Positions 44,605 to 53,479 are shown, numbered from the stretch's first letter. The stretch is DNA of 56,446 nucleotides from Desulfobacteraceae bacterium UBA2245 (GCA_002347265.1 DDYB01000013.1:31022-87467); one strand, 5' to 3'. A program made the numbers and translations. Notes: generated by a model not told the origin, from the sequence alone.

Positions 44605-46512
44605 ATGAACCAGGACACTGCGGATCGCAACAACCCTCGTTTGCTGGAAAGTCCGGACGGATCGGCTTCAAAACCGGCATCTGATCCGGATTCTCTGTTC
44701 TGGCATCATTTTTCTCAGGCCAAGACCGCCAAGGCCTTCTGCCAGAGCTGGCTGCCCCTGCAATGCCGCATGCTGAGAGGCGTCAAGCATGCCATGGTGC
44801 TGCTGGGAAACCCGGATCAGGGGCCTTACACCCCGGTTGCGGTATGGCCCGACGCCAAGCTCAGCATGAACCACCTTGCCGGAACCGCCGAACGCTCCAT
44901 CCGCGAAAGACGCGGCCTGCTGGTGGACAAAGAAGGCGGCCCGCCTGCCGTCAATGGCGCCCCCGAAACCTGCCAGATCGCCTATCCCATCGAAGTCGCC
45001 GGCAAAATTCACGGCGTGGTCGTCATGGAAGTCGAGGCGCCTTTCAAACAGGACGTCCAGGCCCTGATGCGCCAGCTCCACTGGGGCGCCGCATGGCTCG
45101 AGGTTCTCATCCGGCGCAGGGAGTCGACCCGAAACGCCGAAGAAAGCGAACGGCTTCGCAACGTCATGGACCTGACGGTCAGCACGGTGGAGCACGATCA
45201 ATTCTATCCTTCCGCCATGGCCCTGGTCACCCGTCTGGCCACGGTGCTGGACTGCGACCGGGTCAGCCTGGGAGTGCTCAAGGGCAACCATGTCAAGGTC
45301 GCGGTGTTGAGCCACAGCGCGGATTTCAACGAGCAGACCAACCTGGCCCGGGCCATCGGTCTGGCCATGGACGAGGCCGTCGACCAGAAGACCGCCATCA
45401 ACTACCCCGCCGGACCCGAAGAGAGCCCCGTTTTTACCCGTGCCCACGCGGAACTTGAACGGCAGCTGGGTTCCGGTTCGATTCTGACCATCCCCCTGGT
45501 CGAAAACGAGTGCATCATCGGCGCATTGACTCTGGAGCGCTCCGCGCAAAAGCCTTTTGACCGGCAGACGGTGGAATTCTGCCGGAGCGCGGCCGGCATT
45601 CTGGCCCCGATTCTGGAGATCAAGCGGCGGGGGGATCGCTGGCTGATCCGAAAAGCGGCCGAGTCCCTGACGATACAGCTGAAACGATTTCTGGGTCCGG
45701 GATATCTGATCCGGAAGCTGGCCGCCGCCGCGCTGATTATCCTGGTCGTATTTTTCGCTCTGTTCAAGGTGGACTACCGGGTGACCGCGGACACCGCCAT
45801 AGAGGGCAAGGTAAAAAGGGCGCTCGCCGCCCCGTTCAACGGCTATGTCAAGGAAGCGCCCGTTCGGGCCGGGGACGTGGTCATGGAAGGCCAGGTGCTC
45901 TGCCTTCTGGATGACCGGGACCTGAAGCTGGAACGTTTCAAATGGGCCACCGAGCGTGAGCAGTTGATCAAACAGTACCACGAAGCCATGGCCAAGCACG
46001 ACCGGCCCAACATTCAGATCACGCAGGCCAAGATCGGCCAGGCCGAAGCACAGATCGACCTTCTGGATGAACAGCTTTCACGCATCAAGATGACGGCGCC
46101 CTTCGATGCGGTGGTGATCAGCGGAGATTTGAGCCAGTCCCTGGGCGCCCCGGTCGAGCGGGGCCAGGTGCTCTTCGAGGTGGCCCCCCTGGACGAGTAC
46201 CGCGTGATCATCGAGATCGACGAACGGGATATCGCCGCCATTCAGGTGGGCCAGAAGAGTGAACTGCTTTTTCCCTCCATTTCCGGAGAGACCTTTCCCT
46301 TCATCGTGCAGAAGATCACCCCGGTAACCGTTTCCAGGGAGGGTCGCAACTACTTCCGCGTGGAAGGACAGCTCGAGAAAGCCACGGAGCGCCTGCGGCC
46401 CGGCATGGAAGGCGTTGGAAAAGTCACCGTGGATCGGCGGCGGCTGATCTGGGTGTGGACCCACAAGGCAATCGACTGGGTGCGCCTCAAACTGTGGCAA
46501 TGGATGCCATGA
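44605..46512 (+). CDS. GAF-GAF-HlyD fusion, membrane fusion protein with cytoplasmic sensor part
   Basis: 635 residues. Residues about 40-170 and 188-340 look like two GAF domains (for example LLGNPDQGPYTPVAVWP, then IAYPIEVAGKIHGVVVMEVE; and VLDCDRVSLGVLKG, then ILTIPLVENECIIGALTLE). A single membrane helix lies at 372-388. The periplasmic part is an HlyD-type adaptor: lipoyl-like half motif about 408-435 (APFNGYVKEAPVRAGDVVMEGQVL), a short coiled-coil hairpin (about 440-500), the second lipoyl half (MTAPFDAVVISGDLSQSLGAPVERGQVL) and a beta-barrel. Adaptors of type I secretion bridge the inner-membrane motor to TolC. A large cytoplasmic GAF part is not usual for them and could gate export on a ligand. 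First gene of the export operon; the next starts 45 nt later. Confidence 0.85.
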   Translation: MNQDTADRNNPRLLESPDGSASKPASDPDSLFWHHFSQAKTAKAFCQSWLPLQCRMLRGVKHAMVLLGNPDQGPYTPVAVWPDAKLSMNHLAGTAERSIRERRGLLVDKEGGPPAVNGAPETCQIAYPIEVAGKIHGVVVMEVEAPFKQDVQALMRQLHWGAAWLEVLIRRRESTRNAEESERLRNVMDLTVSTVEHDQFYPSAMALVTRLATVLDCDRVSLGVLKGNHVKVAVLSHSADFNEQTNLARAIGLAMDEAVDQKTAINYPAGPEESPVFTRAHAELERQLGSGSILTIPLVENECIIGALTLERSAQKPFDRQTVEFCRSAAGILAPILEIKRRGDRWLIRKAAESLTIQLKRFLGPGYLIRKLAAAALIILVVFFALFKVDYRVTADTAIEGKVKRALAAPFNGYVKEAPVRAGDVVMEGQVLCLLDDRDLKLERFKWATEREQLIKQYHEAMAKHDRPNIQITQAKIGQAEAQIDLLDEQLSRIKMTAPFDAVVISGDLSQSLGAPVERGQVLFEVAPLDEYRVIIEIDERDIAAIQVGQKSELLFPSISGETFPFIVQKITPVTVSREGRNYFRVEGQLEKATERLRPGMEGVGKVTVDRRRLIWVWTHKAIDWVRLKLWQWMP

Positions 46513-46557
46513 CAGGCTGATGGCGGCAAAAACGCAAACGATGAAGACCCAACGCCA

Positions 46558-48705
46558 ATGACGGACTCCCTCTACAGCCCTTCCTGGTATCGTGTGGCGA
46601 GCCTCAAGCCCCGCCTTCGGGGACATGTGCAGATTCATCGCCACCACTACCGCGGCGAGCTCTGGTATGTTCTTCAGGATCACCTGTCCGGCCGCCTTCA
46701 GCGTTTTACGCCCATGGCCTATCAGCTCATCGGAATGATGGACGGCAAGCGGACTGTGCGGGAGATCTGGGAGTTTGCCTGCGCCACGCTCCAAGCCGAC
46801 GCCCCGACCCAGGAGGAGATGATCCGCATTCTGAGCCAGCTTCACGCCGCCGACGCCCTGCAGTCGGACGTGGTTCCGGACACCGCCGAAATGCTGAAGC
46901 GGTTCGAAAAACAGCGTTACAAGAAGTGGAAGCAAAACCTGCGCAGCCCTTTGTTCATGCGGTTCCCCCTGCTCGATCCGGAACGGTTTCTGATCAGATT
47001 CCAATCCCTGGTACGCCCCTTTTTCAGCTGGTGGGGGCTGATCCTCTGGCTGGCGGTGGTAAGCGCCGGAGTCTTTCAGGTCGGCGTTCACTGGTCCGAG
47101 CTGACGCTGAACCTGACCGACCGCATCCTCTCTCCAGGCAACCTGGCGGTCATGTGGCTGACCTTTCCTTTCCTCAAGGCCTTTCACGAATTCGCCCATG
47201 CCTTTGCCGTCAAGATCAGGGGGGGCGAGGTGCACGAGATGGGGATCATGATGCTGGTATTCACCCCCATCCCCTACGTGGACGCATCGTCCGCTTCCGG
47301 ATTCCGGGAAAAGCGAAGCCGCATCCTGGTGGGCGCGGCCGGGCTGATGGTGGAGGTTTTCATCGCGGCGCTGGCTGTTTTTGCCTGGGTCAACATGGAG
47401 CCCGGACCGGTTCGCTCCGTGGCCTTCAACGTCATCTTCATCGCCGGCGTCTCCTCGCTGTTCTTCAACGGCAACCCCCTGCTGCGCTATGACGCATACT
47501 ACGTTCTGTCGGATCTGCTGGAAATTCCGAATCTCGGAACCAGAGGCATCCGATATACGCTCTATCTGATTCAGCGCTATCTTCTCGGCATCAAGCAGGC
47601 CGAACCGCCCCTTTACAGCAAAGGCGAGCACTTCTGGTTCGTTGCATACACTGTTTCTTCGACCATCTACCGGCTGTTCGTCTACGCGGCCATCATCCTC
47701 TTCGTAGCCAGCAAATTTTTCTTCATCGGAGTGATCCTCGCCTGTATCGGGGTGCTGAACATGTTCGCGCTGCCGGCCTACAAAGCCCTCAAGTTCCTGG
47801 CTACCTCCCCGATGCTGGCCCGCACCCGCCCCCGGGCGGTCCTGGCGGCGGGACTTCTCGCGGCTCTGGCGGCGGCCGCAATCGGCATCGTTCCGGTTCC
47901 CCTGGCCACCCTGACCGAAGGCGTGATGTGGCCGCCGGAAAAAACTTTCGTGCGCGCGGGCACCGACGGATTTGTGGAACGCATCCTCGCCGAGCCGGGC
48001 AAGCCGGTGAGACGCGGTGATCCGCTGATCGCGTGTTCCGACCCGCTGCTGCCGGCCCAGATCCGCCTTCTGGAGGCTCAGAAGCGGGAGATGGAAGTCG
48101 TCTACGACACCCATGTCGTTAACGACAAGGTCAAGGCCGAGATCGCCAGAGAAGAAATCGGACACATCGCCGCCAAGCTCGAGGACGCCCGGGAAAGGCT
48201 GGCCGATCTGACGATCCACAGCGGCGCGGACGGAATCTTCATCCTGCCGATGGCCGACGATCTGCCGTCCGCTTTTATCCGTCGCGGCCAGTTGATCGGC
48301 TATGTACTGAACCGTTCCACGGTCACCGCCCGGGTCGTGGTTTCCCAGGCCGACGTGGACCTCGTGCGGCAACGGACCCGTCAGGTCAGCGTGCGGCTGC
48401 CGGAGCAGCTGTCGAAAACCCTGCCGGCACAGCTGGAGCGGGAGGTTCCGGCAGCCACGGATCAGCTTCCGGGCATGGTTCTCAGCCAGGAAGGCGGAGG
48501 CAAGATCGCAACCGATCCCCGCGAAGGTTTCGGCAACAAGGCGTTTCAGAAAATCTTTCTTTTCGACATCGCCCTCCCCTCTGACGAGGGCATGTATCAT
48601 GTGGGCGGAAGGGTTCATGTCCGGTTCGATCACGGAACGGAGCCGATCGGTTTTCGATGGTACAGGGGGGTGCGGCAGTTGTTCCTGAAGAGGTTCAATG
48701 TCTAG
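46558..48705 (+). CDS. PqqD-like domain, M50 site-2 protease and HlyD adaptor in one chain
   Basis: 715 residues. Residues about 30-105 fit a PqqD-like winged helix (YVLQDHLSGRLQRFTPMAYQLIGMMDGKRTVREIWE), the domain that recognises leader peptides in many peptide-modification systems. An M50 membrane protease follows, with HEFAH at 210-214 (two zinc-ligand His and catalytic Glu211) and Asp312 in NPLLRYDAYY as the third ligand. Several membrane helices (about 156-175, 195-209, 255-278, 286-303, 361-385, 387-403 and 428-445) surround these. The C-terminal part (about 460-700) is an HlyD adaptor with AGTDGFVERILAEPGKPVRRGDPL as lipoyl half and a coiled coil near 500-540. Fused M50-HlyD proteins are known near giant-protein genes and peptide exporters. 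The stop overlaps the next start by 8 bp. Likely role: recognise, possibly trim, and hand cargo to the periplasmic channel. Confidence 0.85.
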   Translation: MTDSLYSPSWYRVASLKPRLRGHVQIHRHHYRGELWYVLQDHLSGRLQRFTPMAYQLIGMMDGKRTVREIWEFACATLQADAPTQEEMIRILSQLHAADALQSDVVPDTAEMLKRFEKQRYKKWKQNLRSPLFMRFPLLDPERFLIRFQSLVRPFFSWWGLILWLAVVSAGVFQVGVHWSELTLNLTDRILSPGNLAVMWLTFPFLKAFHEFAHAFAVKIRGGEVHEMGIMMLVFTPIPYVDASSASGFREKRSRILVGAAGLMVEVFIAALAVFAWVNMEPGPVRSVAFNVIFIAGVSSLFFNGNPLLRYDAYYVLSDLLEIPNLGTRGIRYTLYLIQRYLLGIKQAEPPLYSKGEHFWFVAYTVSSTIYRLFVYAAIILFVASKFFFIGVILACIGVLNMFALPAYKALKFLATSPMLARTRPRAVLAAGLLAALAAAAIGIVPVPLATLTEGVMWPPEKTFVRAGTDGFVERILAEPGKPVRRGDPLIACSDPLLPAQIRLLEAQKREMEVVYDTHVVNDKVKAEIAREEIGHIAAKLEDARERLADLTIHSGADGIFILPMADDLPSAFIRRGQLIGYVLNRSTVTARVVVSQADVDLVRQRTRQVSVRLPEQLSKTLPAQLEREVPAATDQLPGMVLSQEGGGKIATDPREGFGNKAFQKIFLFDIALPSDEGMYHVGGRVHVRFDHGTEPIGFRWYRGVRQLFLKRFNV

Positions 48706-50695
48706 AGAAATGACGCATCCGTGGGGATTGGACGGGGTTGTTTATCCCGAGCGGGAAGACCGCCGCAGCTCCGGAAAGGTTCGCGGCCGTTCGACCGGTC
48801 TGGAAGGATTCCGTGCCCGGCGGCGGCCCAGGTCCGAAAACGGCCGATGGATCGTCGAGGCCGTCAAGACGGGCCAGTCCGCGCTGAGCGATGCAACCGA
48901 CGCGGCGGTTCTCGACGCGGCCCGCGAGTTGCGACCCCTGCTGAAAAAGCAGGGACTCACTCAGGAACTGGTGGGCCGGGCCTTCGGGCTGGTGCGCGAG
49001 GCCGCCCGGCGTCACTTGAGCATGTCGCATTTCGATGTTCAGCTGATCGGCGGATGGGCGCTGCTCAACGGCATGGTGGCGGAGATGGAAACCGGGGAAG
49101 GGAAAACGCTGACGGCCGCCCTGCCCGCCTGCACCCTGGCGCTGGCCGGAGTGCCGGTGCACATCATTACGGTCAACGATTACCTGACCGCCCGCGATGC
49201 CGAATGGATGGCGCCGCTCTACACAGCCCTGGGGCTTACCGTGGGAACCATTGTCCACGGCAAGGACCCGGCGGCCCGGAGGGAGGCCTACCGCTGCGAC
49301 ATCACCTACTGCACCAACAAGGAGGTGGCCTTCGATTATCTGAGAGACCGGCTGGTGCTTTCCGACCGGCCCAGTCAGCTGCGTCTTTCGGTGGAGCGGC
49401 TGTATGGCGAAGCGTCGCGCCTTTCCAGGCTGGTGATGCGGGGACTTCACTTCGCCATCGTGGATGAGGCCGACAGCGTGCTGATCGACGAGGCCCGGAC
49501 CCCCCTGATCATCTCCAGCCAGACCGACAGTCTTTACGGCGAGGAGGTCTATCGGCTGGCCATGGACCTGGCCGGATCACTGGTCGATGGAAAGGATTTT
49601 CTGGTTTCCGAAAACGATCGCATTGTGGAACTGACGCCAACGGGCCGGCTCAAAGCCGAGAGCACGGATTGGGCCGAAGCCAGCCCCAACATCAATGAGC
49701 AGCAGAAGGAGCAGCTCGTCCGGCAGAGTCTGACCGCGCTGCATCTCTTCAAGCGGGACAGGCAGTACCTCGTCAAGGACGGCAAGGTGCAGATTGTCGA
49801 CGAGTATACCGGGCGGCTGATGGCGGACCGGTCCTGGGAAATGGGGCTTCACCAGCTCATCGAGGTCAAGGAGGGATGCGAGGTGACCATGCCCAAGCAG
49901 ACCCTGGCGCGCATCAGCTATCAGCGGTTTTTCAGCCGCTACCTGGGTCTTGCCGGCATGACCGGAACCGCTCGGGAAGTGGCCGGCGAGCTCTGGTCGG
50001 TCTATCGCATGCCGGTGCTCTCCATTCAGACCAACCGGCCTGTCCGGCGCCGGTATCTGCCCGACCGGATTCATGCCTCGGCGGATGAAAAATGGCGGGC
50101 CGTGGTCAAGGCCATTTCCCGTGAGCATGACCTCGGTCGGCCGGTGCTCGTGGGAACCCGGTCCGTCGAAGCCTCCGAGCATCTGAGCGGTCTTCTGGAA
50201 CAGGAAAATCTGCCCCACAAGGTGCTCAATGCCCGGCAGGACAAGGAAGAAGCAGAAATCATCGCCAGAGCCGGAGATACGGGCCGGATTACCGTGGCCA
50301 CCAACATGGCCGGCCGGGGAACGGATATCCGCCTGGGCGAGGGCGTCGCGGATCTGGGCGGGCTCTTTGTCATTGCCACAGAACGCCATGAAGCCCGGCG
50401 GATCGACCGCCAGCTCTTCGGCCGATGCGGCCGGCAGGGAGATCCCGGCGCCTGCGTCGCCATGATCGCCTTTGATGACGAACTGGCCGCCGTGCATGCC
50501 GGGGGTGTGCTCAGGTGGATCGGCATTCTGGCGGCCAAAACACGGATCGAATTCCTGTCAAGATGGACCGGAAGCCTGGTATTCTGGTACGCACAACAAT
50601 CGGCGCAGCGCCAGTACGCGCACATACGCCGCAACCTGCTGAAAATGGATGACCGGATCGGCGAGTCCCTCGCCTTTTCGGGTCGGCCCGAGTGA
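48698..50695 (+). CDS. Shortened accessory SecA-like ATPase
   Basis: 665 residues, against about 830-900 for housekeeping SecA. Walker A is TGEGKT at 132-137, and the DEAD box (D256-D259) leads into VLIDEARTPLIIS. The preprotein-crosslinking part is shortened but keeps VDEYTGRLMADRSWEMGLHQ. GLAGMTGTA and the second RecA domain with NMAGRGTDI, then FGRCGRQGDPG, are intact. The chain stops just after the start of the long scaffold helix (AQRQYAHIRRNLLKMDD), so most of the helical scaffold/wing part and the zinc-binding tail are missing. The ATPase looks active. It starts inside the previous gene (8-bp overlap), which argues for coupled synthesis with the M50-HlyD protein. In this operon it takes the place of the ABC ATPase of type I systems. 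Not the general secA: wrong length and context. Confidence 0.88.
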   Translation: MSREMTHPWGLDGVVYPEREDRRSSGKVRGRSTGLEGFRARRRPRSENGRWIVEAVKTGQSALSDATDAAVLDAARELRPLLKKQGLTQELVGRAFGLVREAARRHLSMSHFDVQLIGGWALLNGMVAEMETGEGKTLTAALPACTLALAGVPVHIITVNDYLTARDAEWMAPLYTALGLTVGTIVHGKDPAARREAYRCDITYCTNKEVAFDYLRDRLVLSDRPSQLRLSVERLYGEASRLSRLVMRGLHFAIVDEADSVLIDEARTPLIISSQTDSLYGEEVYRLAMDLAGSLVDGKDFLVSENDRIVELTPTGRLKAESTDWAEASPNINEQQKEQLVRQSLTALHLFKRDRQYLVKDGKVQIVDEYTGRLMADRSWEMGLHQLIEVKEGCEVTMPKQTLARISYQRFFSRYLGLAGMTGTAREVAGELWSVYRMPVLSIQTNRPVRRRYLPDRIHASADEKWRAVVKAISREHDLGRPVLVGTRSVEASEHLSGLLEQENLPHKVLNARQDKEEAEIIARAGDTGRITVATNMAGRGTDIRLGEGVADLGGLFVIATERHEARRIDRQLFGRCGRQGDPGACVAMIAFDDELAAVHAGGVLRWIGILAAKTRIEFLSRWTGSLVFWYAQQSAQRQYAHIRRNLLKMDDRIGESLAFSGRPE

Positions 50696-50704
50696 CGGAG
50701 ACAA

Positions 50705-51550
50705 ATGATGTTCAAGCGCATGATAAACCCATTGCGAGCCGTGGTTTTACTGTTGATGCTTCTTGGCGGAGTGACCGCCGGCGCGGCATTTGCGTCAGCC
50801 GGCAGTCCTGTACCGGAGTTCGACGGGCTCATCGAACCTTACCGGGTGGCGGAAGTGGGCAGCGAAGTGCCCGGCGTTCTCAACAGCGTCAAGGTCGAAC
50901 GCGGCGACATGGTCAAAGCCGGCCAGGTGGTGGCGACGCTGCGCTCCGGCGTCGAGGCGGCCAACCTTGAGCTGGCCAGGGCCCGGGCGGAAATGGACGC
51001 CAATATCCAGTTGAAGCGTTCGGCTCTGGAATTTGCGAAAAGAAACAGCCAGCGTATGAAAGAACTGTATGATGCCAAGGCCCTGGCCTTTCAAAAATGG
51101 GACGAGGTGGAAACCCAGCGGATCATGGCCGAAAAGGAACTGACGGTCGCCCTGGAACAGAAACAGCTCTTCGAACTGGAGCACCGCCAGGCCGATGAGG
51201 TGCTCAGACGCAAGACGATTTACAGCCCGGTAACCGGCGTGGTCATGGAGCGCTACCTTTCCAGGGGGGAGTATGTTGAAAACAATCCGATCCTCAAGAT
51301 CGCCCAGATCAACCCGTTGAACGTGGAAGTGGTGATGCCCGTTTCACAGATCGGGATGGTCAGGATCGGGGCAACGGCTACGGTAAAGCCCGAGGATCCC
51401 GTGGGCGGAACCCTTCAGGCGGTCGTCACCATCGTGGACAAGGTGATGGACGCGGCCAGCGGCACCTTCGGGGTGCGCCTGGAAATCCCCAATCCGGGGC
51501 ATCACATTCCGCCGGGCCTGAAATGCAAGGTGCTTTTCCAGGCGCCCTGA
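50705..51550 (+). CDS. Periplasmic adaptor, HlyD/RND type
   Basis: 281 residues. An N-terminal signal peptide or anchor (hydrophobic core about 11-30, ending AAFA/SAG) is followed by the adaptor layout: first lipoyl half (VGSEVPGVLNSVKVERGDMVKAGQVV, about 51-77), a coiled-coil hairpin (about 85-160) and the second lipoyl half (IYSPVTGVVMERYLSRGEYVENNPIL), then a short beta-barrel. It lacks the extra membrane-proximal domain of full RND adaptors, which explains the small size. It starts 9 nt after the SecA-like gene with GGAG in front. It would connect the inner-membrane components to the TolC-like channel at 51663. Confidence 0.85.
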   Translation: MMFKRMINPLRAVVLLLMLLGGVTAGAAFASAGSPVPEFDGLIEPYRVAEVGSEVPGVLNSVKVERGDMVKAGQVVATLRSGVEAANLELARARAEMDANIQLKRSALEFAKRNSQRMKELYDAKALAFQKWDEVETQRIMAEKELTVALEQKQLFELEHRQADEVLRRKTIYSPVTGVVMERYLSRGEYVENNPILKIAQINPLNVEVVMPVSQIGMVRIGATATVKPEDPVGGTLQAVVTIVDKVMDAASGTFGVRLEIPNPGHHIPPGLKCKVLFQAP

Positions 51551-51662
51551 TTCCACCCTGCCCCGGATCTTCCGGGCCGGGAGGAAAGATCGGGTATAAC
51601 GAAGCCATCAACCAGGATGAACTCGTAACGAGTCAAAAAAGCACTGGCAAAGGAAATCGAAA

Positions 51663-52991
51663 ATGAACGCTAAAACAGCCGTCCTGCTGATCATCGCTGT
51701 CTGGCTGCCCCTGATCGGTGCGTCTCAGGAGGCCGCGGCCACGGAGATGCAGGAAACGCAGATCTATACCCTGGAGGCAACCATCGCCGAAGCCATGAAA
51801 AACAACTGGGACCTCAAGGCCCTGGAGGAAAAACTCACCCAGGCCCAGGAGGTGAAAAAACAGGCCAGAGCCGATTTCCTGCCCCGTTTAAAGACCAGTT
51901 ACTCCTATACAGGACTCGATGAGCCCTCCAATTACGAATCGAGTTATGGCGGCAACATCGCCGTCAGCTCCAGGGAGAGTTTCCAGTGGCGCAGCACCGT
52001 GATACAGCCGATTTTTGCGGGATTCGGACTGATCAGCGCCTATCGCCTCGCCGAACTGGGCATAGACCAGTCCGAAATGGAAATCGAGTTGAACAAGCTG
52101 GAACTGGCCCTGAAGGTCAAGGAGGCCTATTTCAATGTGCTGGTCATGGATAAAACCGTGGAGGTGGCCCGGAAAGAAGCCGAATCGCTCACCTCCAATG
52201 CCGAGATGACCCGCAGCTTCTACAATGCGGGTGTGGTGCCGGTCAATGATCTGCTCAAGGCGGAAATGGAACTGGCCGACGCCCAGCAAAAACTGGTCCA
52301 GGCCGGCAACCAAGCAGCTCTGGCCCGCTCGGCCTTGAACATTCTCTTGGCCCGGCCGGTCAAAGCGCCGGTGGATCTCGAGGATATCCTGGTGTACACG
52401 CCCGAGATGGCTGTCTTCGAAGACGCCATCGCCACGGCCCTTAAAAACCGTGTGGAAATCCGGCTCATCGACAATGAAATCCAGCGTTCCGAACAGAAGA
52501 TCCGGCTGACCCAGCGCGGATACTATCCGGAGGTCAACCTGGCGTATGACTACATCAAGGAGGGAGACTCGGCCGATGTGTCCGGAAGCCCCTATCATGA
52601 CGAGAAGCGGTGGCAGCTCGCGGTGGCCGCTTCCTGGACCCTGTGGGAATGGGGAAAAACCCACTTTGCCGTAAGACAGGGAGAAAGCGCACGGGAAGAG
52701 CTTGTTAAGACCCGCAAGTCTCTGGAGGACAACGTTCGGCTGGATGTGCGGGAAGCCATGCTGTACATTGCGACCGCCGAGCAGAACATCCCCACCACCG
52801 AGAAGGCGGTCCTGCAGGGCGAGGAGAATCTGAGGGTCACCCAGGAAGGTTACCGGGCCCAGGTCAATACCGTCACCGAGGTGCTGGACGCCCAGGCCCT
52901 GCTGACCCAGGCCAGAGTCAACTATTACAAGGCCATGTACACTCACAGCCTGGCCAAAGCCCAGCTGTTGAGGGCCATGGGAACCTATTGA
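51663..52991 (+). CDS. TolC-family outer-membrane channel
   Basis: 442 residues with a signal peptide (hydrophobic core about 7-22, cleavage near AAA-TEMQ). The mature part has the two-fold repeated coiled-coil/beta-strand pattern of outer-membrane efflux proteins: YTLEATIAEAMKNNWDL opening, FLPRLKTSYSY strand, long amphipathic helices rich in Lys, Glu and Ala, NILLARPV, and the second repeat FEDAIATALKNRVEI, GYYPEVNLAYDY, VLDAQALLTQARVNYYKA. It forms the exit duct across the outer membrane. An AAAGGAA ribosome binding site lies upstream. The 112-bp gap before it holds a small hairpin (ACTCGTAACGAGT followed by CAAAAAA) that could fine-tune read-through. It is the last gene of the export operon. 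Confidence 0.88.
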   Translation: MNAKTAVLLIIAVWLPLIGASQEAAATEMQETQIYTLEATIAEAMKNNWDLKALEEKLTQAQEVKKQARADFLPRLKTSYSYTGLDEPSNYESSYGGNIAVSSRESFQWRSTVIQPIFAGFGLISAYRLAELGIDQSEMEIELNKLELALKVKEAYFNVLVMDKTVEVARKEAESLTSNAEMTRSFYNAGVVPVNDLLKAEMELADAQQKLVQAGNQAALARSALNILLARPVKAPVDLEDILVYTPEMAVFEDAIATALKNRVEIRLIDNEIQRSEQKIRLTQRGYYPEVNLAYDYIKEGDSADVSGSPYHDEKRWQLAVAASWTLWEWGKTHFAVRQGESAREELVKTRKSLEDNVRLDVREAMLYIATAEQNIPTTEKAVLQGEENLRVTQEGYRAQVNTVTEVLDAQALLTQARVNYYKAMYTHSLAKAQLLRAMGTY

Positions 52992-53479
52992 ACAAGCAGG
53001 GTTACAGCGAACATGATCCGGTGCAATGCCGTCAAGCGGTGAATTGAAACGATTCTGCCGATATCCTGATTTCGACCCATTCGGGTGAAGCCGGAGCCGG
53101 CGCTGTGAACAACCGATGCCGGACCGCACATACCTGCCGCCTCGTCAGCGAGCACGCCTGTTTCCTGCCCAGGGAACCCGGAGCGCCTGTCCAATGCAAT
53201 AAAAAATGATAGAGCCAAAACCTTGACGGTCTCGTAAAAAGTCATCATTGTGATGGCAAAGTTAAAAGTTCAGGGCGTCGCAAATCCAGAGCACTGAGAC
53301 GTACCCGGCGTACGCCGCAATGACCAGGGATGCGGCGCAACGCAGAAATCAGACTTTTTACGAAGCCATCAAACCTTGACAGGAAGATACGGGCTATGGT
53401 TAATTCCTGTTTTCTGTCCAAAAAGCCCGGACCGCCTGTGATCAGCCCGAAAGGACGTACTGTGCCGGGGTGATTGACC
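52992..53479. other. Intergenic stretch with an embedded MITE-like repeat
   Basis: No gene is recognised in these 488 bp. The first 225 bp show nothing identifiable and no clear terminator. The middle holds the inverted-repeat element listed separately. The last part leads to the M24 peptidase gene; GGGGTGA lies 6 nt before its ATG. Confidence 0.6.
53232..53363. repeat. 132-bp MITE-like element of a second type
   Basis: Perfect 12-bp terminal inverted repeats, TCGTAAAAAGTC at 53232-53243 and GACTTTTTACGA at 53352-53363, enclose about 108 bp without coding potential. AAACCTTGAC occurs just outside on both sides (53218-53227 and 53371-53380), which looks like a flanking direct repeat, though it is not flush with the inverted repeats. 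The sequence is unrelated to the 143-bp element. Confidence 0.8.

Noticed and set aside
46078..48633. 851-codon open frame on the minus strand
   Set aside because: It is antisense to the adaptor and M50-HlyD genes, which have clear family motifs. The minus-strand product has no recognisable domain.
48698..50695. Housekeeping secA
   Set aside because: The protein is about 200 residues too short, lacks the C-terminal tail, overlaps an exporter gene and lies in an export operon.
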